Shown piece by piece: positions 23,519 to 34,505 of a stretch of DNA of 64,000 bases (positions are counted from its first letter, which is position 1; each line of letters begins with the position of its first letter). A program made the position numbers and the translations under genes. Under the pieces are notes generated by a model, which had not been told where the DNA came from, ran no database searches, and saw nothing but the letters and a program-made list of their open reading frames with translations. The stretch spans positions 42,930,513 to 42,994,512 of the forward strand of contig CAMGYJ010000011.1 of NCBI GenBank assembly GCA_946122785.1. Direction: 5' to 3'. Source of the stretch: Linum tenue (Eukaryota; Streptophyta; Magnoliopsida; Malpighiales; Linaceae).

Positions 23519-26500
23519 ATGCAATGGAAACTAAGGCTATCAATGCTCGTTTGAATTTCAAGAACTTCACTTTGTGGGAGTTCCAATTGCGCACTTTTGT
23601 TGAGGGCAAGGCATCTATGGTTTCCTCAATGGTACAACAGTTCGTTCGCAGGTTCCTCCATCTTCAGAAAACGAGCTGGCCAAATGGATGCAATCTGACG
23701 TGAAGGTACGTTCCTGGATCTTGAAGAATGTGGATCCTCGATTGTTTTGGGTCTTCGTCTCCTGCCCACCGCTGCTGCAATGTGGAAATCCCTGTCCAAT
23801 ACCTATGTCACCACCAACGTCACACGACAATTCGAGCTAGTGGTCGAGCTAGCTAGTCTGCACCATGACGATCAAGATGTGACGTCATACTTCAATGCAG
23901 CGCGCCTCTTGCGGACTGAGCAGGACATTGTAACCACGACACTCCTTCCTAGTCCCGCGTCTACTGAAGTTCAGACCGAGTGAAACAAGACTCGGTTGCT
24001 ACGATTCCTGGCTCGGCTCTGGCCAGAATTCGAATCGGTCCGCTCCACTCTTTTGAATTGTGATAGCTTCAAGCTGGAGCATGTTCTTGGTGTTCTGATC
24101 TGAGAAGAAACGAGGCTTCGCACGCAGGCTGCGCTTGATGCTCGCCCCGGCAATGGCGAGAGTGTTGGGATCTTTGTTGCTACTCAAGACTGCTCGTTTG
24201 TGCCGCCCCAGTCTACGCACAACACCTCCACTCGTGCCATGTCTTCGGCAAGTAATTTTGCTTCTTCTGGCCACACTAATGATCAAGCTTTTGCGGCATA
24301 TAGGGCTCTCACTTTGCGTCGTGAGGTGGAGTGTCATCATTGCCATGAGAAGGGCCATACATAGAAGTATTGTCGTCGTCGCAACTTCTGCGTTTACTGC
24401 AATAAATCCGACCACATTATCCCGGATTGTCGCCTGCTTCAGCAACGAATGAATTGTGTCGCTCCCAACAGCAACTCTGGCAACTCTAATCCTTCTCATG
24501 CGGTTGGGTCCTCTCGTCCAGTATATGCGACTAAAGAAACCCCAAGTACTGATGGCATCATGGTCACTCCCGAGGCTCTCAAACAACTTATCAATAAGGC
24601 TACCAACTCCGCCTTTGCCAGTCTTCAAACATCCGGCAAGGCTCCTTGTTAGATTTTAGACTCGGGTTGTTTTAATCATATGACCAATCAAGCATCTTTA
24701 TTATCTGATATTCGCCGGTTGAGAATTTGTCTTTGCAAGTGGCAAAATGGAACTCGCTTAACTGTTTCAGGGAAGGGATTGATTAAGGACTCTAATGTTT
24801 CTTTAACCAATACGTTATATGTTCCAAAAGTAGTGCCTAGTTTGGTTTCCGTTGGGCAACTTACTGATCAAGGTTGTTGGGTTGTGTTTGCACCTTCTAG
24901 GTGTTCTGTTTAGGATCAGACGACAGGGCGGGAGATAGGTAGGAGCAGAAAGCATGGGCGCATATTCCACCTTGACCGGCTTGTCACTCCATCATCATCA
25001 GATTCCCCTGGTTCCTTTTTGGTGTCTAGGACTTCTTCTATTCTTGATATTTTGAGTCTCCTTGATAAAGCTTTTTCGTTGTGGCATGCTCGGATGGATC
25101 ATCCAAATTCTAGTCGACTTATGACCATGTTTAATCAATAGTTGTTTGGTGAAAAGAATAAAGTGACACGGTCGGATTTTTTGTGTACCAGTTGTGTTGA
25201 GGCAAAGACTACACATATTTCTTTTCCGTCTAGTTTCTGAACCTTTCCATATGATCCATACCGATCTTTGGGGTCCTAGTCCGATTACGTCATAGCCAGG
25301 ATTCAAATATTTTGATCTTTCCGTAGATCATGCCACTCGATATACATGGGTCTATTTTCTTCGTTTGAAATATGATCTTCTTTCCGTTGCCACCGATTTT
25401 CTCAAAATAATCCAGACTCAATTCGGCCGCATTGTTCATGTTGTCATATCCGACCCAGGGGGAATTTAGCTCGAATCCTCTTCTTGAGCTATATTCATCC
25501 CTTGGCATTCTTACTCAAAAGTCCTGTCAGGGTGTTTCCCAACAAAATGGTCTTGTTGAACGTAAAAATCGTCATGTTGTCGAAGTTACTCGAGCTCTTC
25601 CATTAGCTTCTCATGTTCCATCATCCTTCTGGTCTGAAACCGTGTCTACCGTTGTGCGTCTCATTAACTACCAGATCACTCATGTCCTTAGTCAGTTCAG
25701 TCCTTACTATAAACTGTTTGGTAAACATCCTCCGTATTTCCGTCTCCGAGTCTTTGGGTGCTTTTGTTTTGTTCTTCTTTCTCATTTTGAACGTACCAAG
25801 TTAACTTTGAAAACCGCTTGTTGTGTCTTCCTAGGCTATAGTGACGTTCATAAAGGGTACATTTGCTATGATCCCTCTCTTCGACATCCTAGGATTGCTT
25901 TCAACGTCGTTTTCTTTCAAAACTTGATGTTCTACTCTACTTCCTCCGAGTCCACCCCTCTGTTTGCGTCTTCACTCACTCTTCCCTCGTTCCCTGATGA
26001 TGATGATGAGGTTGATGATGCTGCCCTATTACCCCCGCTGCCCCCTCGTCGTCTGGTGATTCTTTCTCGAATGATGACGATGGCTCTCCTTCCCCGCCAC
26101 TTGCGCCGGCTCCACCTCGCCGCTCTACTCGCTCCAACTTTGGCCAGCCTCCAGCATCTCATCGTGACTATTTATCTTACCAGGTTGATCCTATTGTGAT
26201 CCCCACTCGCTAATCCCAGGCGAAAGGGCATCCTCACTGGGACAAGGCGATGGATGATGAATTTTCAGCTCTTCACGCCCAGAATACTTGGGTTCTTGTG
26301 CCTCGTCCTCCTCCTAAGGTTTTAGTGGTTGGCAGCCGATGGGTTTACAATATCAAGGTCAATCCGGATGGTTCTATCAAGCGATATCAGGCTTGTGTTG
26401 TTGCACAGGGATATACACAGGAGTTTGGTGTCGACTTTGATGAATCTTTCGCCCCTGTTGCAAAGATGCTCATTGTTCGGGCTCTCTTAGCTGTTGTGGC

Positions 26501-27044
26501 TATGCATCACTGGCCTCTTTACCAGTTGGATGTGAAGAACGCTTTTCTGCATGACGATTTTAAGAAAACTATCTATATGGAGCGTCCGCCTGGCTATCCT
26601 CTTGGTACTCCTGATTAGGTTTTCCTTCTGCAGTGTTCGTTATATGGCTTGAAACAAGCGCCTCGGGCCTGGTTCTATAAATTTCAGACGGCGATCTTGG
26701 GTATGAGATTTCAACAGAGTTGCAACGATCATTCTCTATTTACTCAGTATACATCTCAGGGTATGGTGGTTCTTCTCTTGTACGTTGACGACATGATTAT
26801 TTTTGGTGATGATGAGGTCGGGATTCCTGCTCTTACAAAGGGTCTACACGAGTCCTTCCCCCTTAAGGAGCTCGGTTCCCTCTCTTACTATTTGGGTCTT
26901 GAGGTTACTCGTTCTTCGGCAGGTATTCTTCTCAATCAGACCAAATACATTGATGATTTACTTGATCCAGCTCGATACAATGACCGTGTACATGTTTCTA
27001 TTCCTATGGAGCTCAACCTCAAGTTGGGCAAAGAGACTGGCAAG

Positions 27045-27456
27045 TAGGGCTGGCTATTTGGACAGGGACCAGATGAAAAACCGGAAACCGGACCGAGACC
27101 GGACCGGGACCGGATAGTAAACAATACAATCCAATCTTTGGGTTTAGATTTGAGGTAAAAAACCGGATAAAGACCGGATAAGAGAGCTCAACACCCAAAA
27201 CTTAAGGGTAATTTGCATAAACGGTCACAAACCTTTACACTTAGTACAAAACTTAACCAACTCCTCACCCTTTTAGTCCTTAGGCCACTCAAATTCCCAC
27301 AATCTCAATATAAAATCAAGACCGAATTGGGACCGGACCGGGTCAAGACCGGACTGTATCCAATCCAATCTTCGGTCCTTATATTCTCAAAAAAACCGGA
27401 CTGGACCGGATCAATTTGGACCAATTTAACCGGACCGGACCGTATAGCCACCCCTA
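27045..27456. mobile_element. hAT-type non-autonomous element F, inside Copia-1 pol
   Basis: Starts TAGGGCTGGCTATTTGGAC, ends GTATAGCCACCCCTA, flanked by a perfect CTGGCAAG 8-bp duplication. Removing the element and one repeat restores a continuous RT-to-RNase H alignment, a clean empty-site reconstruction. The subterminal motif is GGACCGGACC / GACCGGAT, repeated on both sides. No coding capacity. Confidence 0.93.
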
Positions 27457-28150
27457 CTGGCAAGTTGTTACCTGATGGGGGGAAGCAGTATAGACATCTT
27501 GTTAGGAGTTTGATTTATCTGGCCTCTACGCGACCTGACATTGCATATGCGGTGCAAATCGTCAGTTAGTTCATGTGTACACCGAGGACAGCTCACCTGG
27601 ACAGTTCATAGGATCATCCGTTATCTTAAGGGCACTCATGAGGTTGGTCTATTTTTTTCCTTCTGCTGGGTCAACAGTTCTTCAGGCATTCTCTGATTCG
27701 GACTATGCAGGGTGTATTGACACCCGTTGTTCCACTACTGGTGGTGTATTCGTCTTGGTAATTATGTTATTACCTGGTGGTGCAAGAAACAAGATCGCGT
27801 TTCTAAATCTTCCACTGAGGCGGAATAACGTGCAATGTCGGACGTGACTTCTGAGCTGGAATGGTTGAAGCGTCTCTTGGCAAATCTTGGTGTTCAATGT
27901 ACTTCACCGCTGGAGCCGTATGTTGATAATACTAGTGCGAACCGCATTGCCACCAATCTAGTTCTTCATGATCGCACTAAACACATCGACGTCCATGTTC
28001 ATTATATTCGAGATCTTGTCAAGGATGAGACTATTTTCATCTACTACATTGCTTCGGAGGATCAACCAACCGATTTATTCACGAAGACTTTTACTGCCAG
28101 TCGTCATTCTTTTCTCTCTCGCAAATTGATGATGAGGTCTCCCCATCAAT

Positions 28151-28161
28151 TTGGGGGAGGC
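28151..28161 (+). other. Copia-1 polypurine tract
   Basis: TTGGGGGAGGC immediately precedes the 3' LTR, the expected plus-strand priming site. Confidence 0.85.
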
Positions 28162-28448
28162 TGTTGAGATAGTTCGCTCATTGTAAAAAGGGCCAAAGGC
28201 CCACGTAAATGCATGGCCATGGTTAATGATGATTGGACCATGCTATTAGGGTTTCTCGGCTAGGGTTAGTGAAGGAGTTGTCCGTGGACGTGTATATATA
28301 TGTACTTTGAGAGGTCTTGGCCGACCAACACAATAAGAGAAGTATCGATCTTGCCCGTGGACTAGTCTTAATCACAACGATCAAAGAAACCACACAAATC
28401 TGTTTTCGTTTCGTATTTCCGTTACTGTTTAATTCGCCTATGCTAACA
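28162..28448 (+). repeat. Copia-1 3' LTR, 287 bp
   Basis: Runs TGTTGAGATAG to CTAACA and aligns with the two halves of the 5' LTR. It preserves the uninterrupted target (GGACGTGTATATATATG) where hAT element E inserted in the sister LTR. Confidence 0.92.
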
Positions 28449-28724
28449 TCGATATAATAATTAATAAATTCAGGAGTGTAAAAAAATATTCTGGTTGAGA
28501 TGAGCTTTTTTTTTATAAATGAGGTGGAAGACACATCACCACTAAATGCTGACTCATGGATGAAATTAATATTTGACCGTCAATTTTAACGGTCAACTCA
28601 AACTTAGAGCCAAATCTATTCATTGATTTGAAAAATTGACAATAAATATCTTATTGAAAAATTCGGACCAAAACTGACACTTTCACCAAATTTCGGGCCA
28701 AACCGACTACTAACCATTTGAAAA

Positions 28725-29005
28725 ATGAAGCCTGATACGGGATAAATTTAAAAAAATCAGTGTAACAGATTACAGATCCCTAACTAATATATTAAATATA
28801 AACCGTCGCCCTAATTAACTCTTACCCAGGTCCCGACAGTAGGAAAGTTGAACAGTCACCCGTCTCTCTCCCCCTTCCAGCTGATCTTTTGCTCACTGTT
28901 GCACCACCACGTTCCATTTTCCCCTCCTCCTCCCTTATATTCTTCCAGAACGGTTCTCCCCAAAGCTAGATTCAGCTAGCAGAACCGGCAGGCGGCAGCA
29001 TTGTG
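28725..29005. promoter_or_regulatory. Probable promoter and leader of the MATH gene
   Basis: Between the Mutator target duplication and the ATG there is a TATA-like ATATTAAATATAAA at about 28789-28802, CT-rich leader sequence (CCTCCTCCC) and then the start codon at 29006. The transposon nest therefore ends only about 280 bp before the gene, within promoter distance. Confidence 0.4.
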
Positions 29006-32000
29006 ATGGAGACTAAGAAAGTGCAATGGCAGATTCTGGAGATCACCAAGTGGGAAGAAGGAACCCTCAAGTCTGAGAGATTCGTCGCCGGCGATTGCGA
29101 ATGGTATGGATTTGTTGGCCGAGCGAGCCGGCAGTCAGGTTATCTTTAATTTTTAGGGTTTACGAGGAGTTAGTGGTATATATTCATATATAGTTCTTGC
29201 CCCCTGTTCTGACCACAGGATCATTGTTGCCAAGTTAAAGAACGTTTGCGGTGAAGATTATCTCTCTCTATTTCTGCGTTGTTGTACCGATAAGGGAGCA
29301 AGGGACTACGGTTGTCGAGACATTTTCGCCGATTACAATTGTCGAGACATTTTCGCCGATTACAGCTTCATCGTCGTCAACCGATTGTGGGGAGCCAAAT
29401 CATCATTAATCGAAGGTTGGATAGTTTATTTCATCAGTTTGTGGTGTTTCTTGCTTAATCATAATTTGACTTATAGTTAACTCACGTCCCACAGGTGGGA
29501 AACGCCATTTTAGAGTAGGTGGGAAAGGCTGGGGATTCAAATCTTTGATTCGACTGGGAGATCTTCTCAAGCCCCTGAAAGGGTTCCTTGCGAATGATGA
29601 TATCCTTATTCGAGCTCATGTTTCTACAGTTAAAGTAATGAGTCAGTCACCCCAGCCACTGCGTTATTTTTCTCACCACAGCACAAGTTAGAATGTATAT
29701 GCGTTTAAATTCGTCGATTAATAAGTTAGTTTTGCACGGACATGCTTTGCTGCAGCAAGAATCGACATGGTTGTCTGATCTTGATGATAGAACCCGGGAG
29801 GAATACACGCCTAGAACTCATCATCAGGCAGGAGCAGCAGCAGCGGATTCTGATACAACTGAAGAAACGGACATTGGTTCTGAGGCACCATTAATTCGAG
29901 CTCATGTTTCTAAAGTAATGACTCACTCCTGGCAATACGTACTATCTTTTCCCTCACAGCACAAGTTGGAATGTATATGCTTTTAAATTAGTTGATTAAT
30001 AAGTTAGTACATGTAGGGACATGCTTTGCTGCAGGAAGAATCGACATGGTTGTCTGATTTTGAGGATAGAACCCAGGAGGAAGACACACCTGGAACTCAT
30101 CATCAGGCAGGAGCAGCAGCAGCAGCAGCAGCAGCGGATTCTGATACAACTGAAGAAACGGACATTAATTCTGAAGCATCTGCTGATCATCAAGAAGAAG
30201 AGGAAGAAGCATCCGATTCTGACACATCTGAAGAAACGGACATGAATTCTGATGCACCTGCTGATCACCAAGAAGAAGAGGAAGAAGCATCAGATTCTGA
30301 CACATCTGAAGAAACGCACATGAATTCTGATGCACCTGCTGATCACCAAGAAGAAGAGGAAGAAGCATCGGATTCTGTCACGGATGAAGAAACGGACATG
30401 AATTCTGATGCACCTGCTGATCACCATCAACAACCTAATGGCGTCATAGCTGGATCCATCGCGGAACCAATGAATGAGAGGCTCTCCTCCGGACGCAGAA
30501 TTGATTGTGTAGCTCATCAGGATCCTGAAAGGCTTCAGGCTACCACTTTATCAGGTCAAGAGGTACCATTAAGATTATTGCTGGACACAAAGTTACTGCA
30601 TGCTTTCTTAATTATCAGTTAGCAGGTACGAGATGGTTAATGTCATATTTGCAAGGCCAAATCTTTGATGTACACCATCCAATATAGCAATTTGGATAAA
30701 GGATTCTTCGTTTGCAGAATATACCATTTCTTGCTGCGGGACTCTGAAAAAGGGTGTGGTGTATGTGCATATATGCTTGTTGAATATATGTAGTTTAGGA
30801 GCAAGATTTCGCTTTAGTTTCACTCAAGAGTAAGGTCAAAAGACTCAATAATTCACTCTAATCTAGTTTACCAATATCTGTACAAAAACTTTATTATATA
30901 CTTATTATGCAACAAAGAAACCTATTTCCTTTCTATAAATAGAATACTTTCCTATTTAAAATACTGTATATTAAAAAAAAACTACTAAGAATCATGACTT
31001 GCGACTCGAGAGAAACTAATAAAATGAGCCAAAATTTGGTCCATAACTGCATCTCAGGGATTATCTATGGCTGGCACCTGTGGATTGATCAAGCAAATTG
31101 CGTAGGAGTGGACCAAGTGTAGCTTAAATTTAGAGGTTAACCGGATCTCTGTGTTGCACTAATCATGCTTTGCTTGCAGGAGCAGCCTACTGATCAGCCT
31201 GATGGTGCCAACAACCCTCCAACGAAAGAGTCCCTTCAAGAACAGAGAAATGAAGCTGTTGAACAACCAGCAGCTACGGTTTTGGATTCAGCTACCGAAG
31301 GGCCTCCATTATCGAGTCAGGTAATGATACGCAACACTTTTGAAACCCTTCCAAATGGGAATATAATCAGGGGAAGTGACCCAGCCGGCTAGCAATCTTG
31401 AAACTACTAACTTCAGGTTGGTGGCTTCTCCCATTTCTTCAGCTCGCCGGGCATGTTAATATTACTGAAATTAATGATCAGAGCTCCCAGCCCCGCTCAA
31501 TAACAAGTTTGCTATCAGCTTCAAGAAACTTGAGAGCAGAACTTTCAGCCGCGACCAGCAATATGAAATGCGCTGCAGACGATTCTTCTGCCTCACTAGT
31601 GCAACAGCAACGAGAAAAAATGATTGCCTACTTGAACATGCCGCTCGTAGAGATCCACAAAACCGATTCGTTCGAAGATGTCGAGGAGACTGCTCTCCTA
31701 TTTGCTGATCCAAGTGATGAGACAACTGTGAAGGGCTTAATTTTGGAACTCAAACGCGGCGTATCTGGCTCCATGCATGTCATCGAAACTTCCCATGCCA
31801 CTGAAGCTTCTGTGGCACAGAGGAATGAGGACGTGGAAGCGAGGCTTGTTCACAGGCAGAAGCAGTTGAGCTGCTTGGAGGGTGAATTTTTCCGACTTGG
31901 GGAAGAAGGAAAGAAGCTTGATGCTGAAATCCAGCAATTGATTGCTCGTAAGATCAGGGTTGAGGATCAGACGAAGACCACCGTTGGTGCATTGAGGAAG

Positions 32001-32150
32001 ACGAGGGAGAGAGCTTGCAAGGAATTGGAAGAGGCCAAGGAGCAAAGCAACAAACGGAAGCGGGCTTCTGAGAATCGGTTGGTTGCCGAGGAGAATCTTG
32101 CTCAGTTCAATACAAGTTGGAAGCTTTTGAAGTCTACGTTGGGATTGTGA
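29006..32150 (+). CDS. MATH-domain and coiled-coil protein, 7 exons, about 656 aa
   Basis: My model is join(29006-29103, 29219-29415, 29495-29634, 29756-29914, 30035-30562, 31180-31320, 31443-32150); all junctions are GT-AG and keep frame. Exons 1-3 (residues 1-145) form a MATH/TRAF-like domain: VQWQILEITKW, SERFVAGDCEW, YLSLFLRC, WGFKSLIRLGDL and GFLANDDILIRAHV, the pattern of plant MATH proteins. Exons 4-5 encode an Ala run and an acidic repeat array (unit contains SEETDMNSDAPADHQ). The last about 110 residues are charged and heptad-like (EEGKKLDAEIQQL, KELEEAKEQSNKRKR), a coiled coil. This architecture matches the MATH-plus-coiled-coil group that includes Arabidopsis RTM3, known for restricting potyvirus movement; the specific role here is unknown. 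Oddities: a 27-bp in-frame duplication within MATH and a duplicated exon. The exon 5 end and exon 7 start are the least certain junctions. Confidence 0.82.
29312..29365 (+). repeat. 27-bp in-frame tandem duplication in the MATH domain
   Basis: The word TTGTCGAGACATTTTCGCC... occurs twice head to tail, so the protein contains CRDIFADY twice. It falls between the LSLFLRC strand and the FIVVN strand of the MATH fold. It keeps frame, so the gene is not broken, but a loop is lengthened by nine residues. Confidence 0.9.
29600..30175 (+). repeat. Head-to-tail duplication of an exon-intron unit
   Basis: Two copies of about 285 bp: each begins ATTCGAGCTCATGTTTCT, runs through a donor (AAA|GTAATGA), an intron with ACAAGTTRGAATGTATATGC and ATTAATAAGTTAGT, the acceptor CATGCTTTGCTGCAG, and an exon starting (C/G)AAGAATCGACATGG. 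Both exon copies are phase 0 to phase 0, so either can be spliced in or skipped without a frameshift. Confidence 0.85.
30137..30425 (+). repeat. 78-bp coding minisatellite (26-aa acidic repeat)
   Basis: Three and a half copies of a 78-bp unit (starts near 30143, 30221, 30299, 30377) encode acidic repeats with ADHQEEEEEASDS. Copies differ by few bases. A GCA (Ala) run just before them is longer in this exon than in its duplicated partner at 29831, pointing to slippage. Confidence 0.9.
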
Positions 32151-32583
32151 AGTAGAGAAGAGACTCTTGACTGTAGATGAAGTACTTGACAAGTTGGGCG
32201 GAGCTTTTTGACTTGGACCCTGGGAGATATGATGCCTTGAGTTAGAAGTAGATAGTTTTGCTAATCAACGTACTTAGCTTGGAAGTAGATTGGGGTCCTG
32301 GTATCTGACTTAATTAACTTAGTTTTGCTAATCAACGTACTAATTTATTCCGAGCTTTGAAACGTGTTTTTGTTGCCATACAGCTACGGGTCCAAAACCG
32401 GACCAATTTGTTATCATCATTGGCTCATTATCCGTTGTATTCAAGTAATCAGAAATAGATTAAGCTGTGTTATTTTTCTCTTTAAGCACAACTATGCTCG
32501 TGAGATTGCAAAATAACTCATCACTCTCAGAAATTTTTTCCACTTTTGTGGATATCTAAATGAACCATATTCGACTTTGTGGA
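32151..32583. other. 3'UTR and flank of the MATH gene
   Basis: Probable 3'UTR with a short imperfect duplication (TAGTTTTGCTAATCAACGTACT at about 32251 and 32321 regions). No other gene seen. Confidence 0.5.
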
Positions 32584-32598
32584 GCATGTTTGGGGTTA

Positions 32599-32795
32599 TT
32601 TTTTTTTTATATATAGAAATCTGGGTAAACTTTCATTAATCGGTTAAAGCGGTTACATTGTCCTACTGCAACTGACTAACAAGATAAATAGGTGGTCGGT
32701 CCAACCTGTCATTGCATGCGCTATAATATGAGCAGCGTTATTCCCCTCTCTGCAAATATGTTTCCACGTCCCTGCTCCAGTAGCCATCACATAAC
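32599..32795 (-). mobile_element. 5'-truncated LINE insertion with 15-bp target duplication
   Basis: On the minus strand the 197-bp insert encodes the end of an RNase H-like domain (REGNNAAHIIAH, the usual plant LINE REgNxxAHxLA motif) and ends in an A-tail seen as the T-run at 32599-32608. Flanks GCATGTTTGGGGTTA (32584-32598) and GCATATTTGGGGTTA (32796-32810) match at 14 of 15 bases, the longer duplication typical of target-primed reverse transcription. It is a classic dead-on-arrival LINE copy. Confidence 0.88.
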
Positions 32796-32988
32796 GCATA
32801 TTTGGGGTTACTGACTACTGCTTCATTGATTTTCGGTCGTTGGATTAATACGATGACAAAAATTAAATGATGTTTTTCTAGTTCTCTATTTTTTTTAATT
32901 GACTTGTATCATTTACATTTTAAGAATATGAAACTGTATCGGAGGTTGTATAAGAAAAGTGAGTGGTACGGTATTTTGTTCTAAATAG

Positions 32989-33340
32989 CATAGTTAGTAA
33001 ATACTCCGTTTAATACACGTATATGTACCCGTACGTACTTTATCCGTTTAAAACTTCCGTATCCGTATTTTTGTCAAGCCGTTTCATTTTTGTCCGTTCA
33101 TTTGGTGGCTCCCGTACTAAACACGTATAAAATCCGTATAACACGTTTTATATCCGTATTTAATGAATTAAATTGTTAACTTTACTATTATTTATATATT
33201 TATTTATTTTAAAAAATAATTTATTTTATATATTTATGACTATTAACGTACTATTAAACGTAACATTAGCTTAGAGATGAAGTAAAATACCCGTACGTAT
33301 TACATCCGTAACTTTCCCGTACCGTATTTTACTAACTATG
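32989..33340. mobile_element. hAT-type non-autonomous element with CCGTA arrays
   Basis: Starts CATAGTTAGTAAATACTCCG, ends CGTATTTTACTAACTATG, flanked by a perfect 8-bp duplication CTAAATAG. Both ends carry many CCCGTACGTA / TCCGTAT words; the centre is an AT-rich spacer. Termini differ from the TAGGG group, yet the build is the same: 8-bp duplication, short TIR, private motif array. Confidence 0.88.
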
Positions 33341-33348
33341 CTAAATAG

Positions 33349-33921
33349 TAGTTTAACCGTGGTTTAACCATTTCATATAATCAAAATTGCCTACATCGGC
33401 ATCCGGTACCCGACATTTCCAATCTGACCTGGCGGTAGGGTACGGTTTCTCAAACATTGTATTATTTTACAAGGATCGTAGTGCACTGTTGTTGGGGTCG
33501 TAGTGCACTATCGTAGGGATATATGGCTCCTGGACTATGCTTAATAAGACGTGATATGAGCATGGACAACGAAGGAGAGGTTCCAAAATACATTCGACTC
33601 TAAAGGAGTCAAATCTACGGTAGAGAATAGATTATGGAGCGAAAGGCACGAGACTTATTGGAGAGGATATAAAGGAAGCTCGGTTGGAAGAATGAATATA
33701 GACTCACCAATAATAATTATTTGGTTAAATACATTTGTATATCCAAAACTTTCACGGTTGTGCCAATAATATCCAAATTTCCAGAAATACCACTCATATC
33801 CAATTCCGTCACATTCTTTAACGGTGTTAACGTTAAGTCTGACTGGACAAACGGTGGTGCATACCTGGCGAACGCTTATTTCCCAATTCCTCTGTAATTA
33901 TCCACGTGGATTGCTGATTAA
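33349..33921. other. Intergenic with one Mutator-like arm candidate
   Basis: 33720-33900 has the style of a Mutator arm (AACGGTGTTAACG, TCCGTCAC, ACTGGACAAACGG) but I find no opposite arm. No gene is supported. Confidence 0.4.
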
Positions 33922-33930
33922 TTTAATTTA

Positions 33931-34453
33931 GGGTTAATATTTTCGTATGGCCTGAACTTTGACCAAAATAAACATCCTGGCCAATCTTTTCGATCTATAA
34001 CATCCTGGCCCGAACTATACACCAAAATAAACAATTTAGCCAAACACGATGTTTGACCGTTAACTTGGACGGTCAAACGCGTTGACTAACGGTCAACGCG
34101 CCACGTCACTGTCACGTCACTGCCAAGTCAGAAGATCTGATAAATATTTAATTTTTTTCGTTTTTTATTTTTGGTTTAACTAAGGTATTAGATGATTTTT
34201 TTAATTTATAATAATTTAAAATTAGGGAATGTGTGGAAATTGTGAATTATTTTAAATATTTTATGCTGACTTGGCAGTGACATGGCGCTTTGACTAACGG
34301 TCAACGTGTTTGACCGTCCAAGTTAACGGTAAAAATCGGATCTGGCCAAATTATTTATTTTGGTGTATAGTTCGGGCCAGGATGTTATAGATCGAAAAGA
34401 TTGGCCAGGATGTTTATTTTGGTCAAAGTTCAGCCATACGAAAATATTAACCC
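33931..34453. mobile_element. 523-bp Mutator-type MITE with about 200-bp arms
   Basis: Left arm GGGTTAATATTTTCGTATGGCC and right arm CCATACGAAAATATTAACCC are inverted; the pairing continues for about 200 bp through TGGCCAATCTTTTCGATCTATAA and GACGGTCAAAC. Perfect 9-bp target duplication TTTAATTTA on both sides identifies a Mutator-type mechanism. A short AT-rich loop separates the arms; no transposase. Arm words overlap with those of the 21041-28715 element (GACGGTCAAA, GGCAGTGACATGGC), so they belong to related families. Confidence 0.92.
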
Positions 34454-34505
34454 TTTAATTTAAAAAATAAACAATAAAAATTTCAAACCCCCTCATTTAC
34501 CTCAC

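Larger units (their letters stand above)
23524..28167 (+). pseudogene. Copia-1 gag-pol, broken
   Basis: Order of remnants: gag from the ATG at 23524 (METKAINARLNFKNFTLWEF), two CCHC-like knuckles near 24330-24440 (the first has a stop inside it), a protease DSG near 24660, an integrase zinc-binding HH-CC region and core to about 25700, RT near 26250-27050 with the YVDD box at about 26782, and RNase H 27480-28167 ending in FGGGC just before the LTR. In-frame stops and frameshifts are spread throughout (for example near 24651, 25141, 26616 and 27830), and a hAT element divides it at 27045-27456. No functional product is possible. Confidence 0.9.
22727..28448 (+). mobile_element. Copia retrotransposon 1, decayed and doubly invaded
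   Basis: A complete Copia layout: 5' LTR, tRNA-iMet primer site, broken gag-protease-integrase-RT-RNase H, polypurine tract, 3' LTR. LTRs start TGTT(C/G)AGATAG and end CTAACA. The flanking pentamers are TTGAC and TCGAT, which differ by two transitions, so the target duplication is plausible but not proven. Two hAT elements later landed in it, one in the 5' LTR and one between RT and RNase H. It itself sits inside a Mutator element. Many stops and frameshifts show it is dead. Confidence 0.9.
21041..28715. mobile_element. Mutator-type element hosting nested insertions
   Basis: About 200-bp inverted arms face each other: the left arm starts GGGTTAATACTCTAGTTTGGCC at about 21041 and the right arm (28510-28715) reads as its inverse through TTTCGGGCCAAACC. 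Shared internal words include GACGGTCAAA, TTCAATAAGA and GCCCGAAATTTGG. Flanks GTTTGAAAA / ATTTGAAAA match at 8 of 9 bases, the 9-bp duplication expected of Mutator elements. Without its inserts the element is about 2 kb and shows no transposase. Its interior has a GC-rich exon-like piece (22200-22400) that may be captured host sequence. It has since received a 606-bp MITE and a whole Copia element. Confidence 0.8.
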
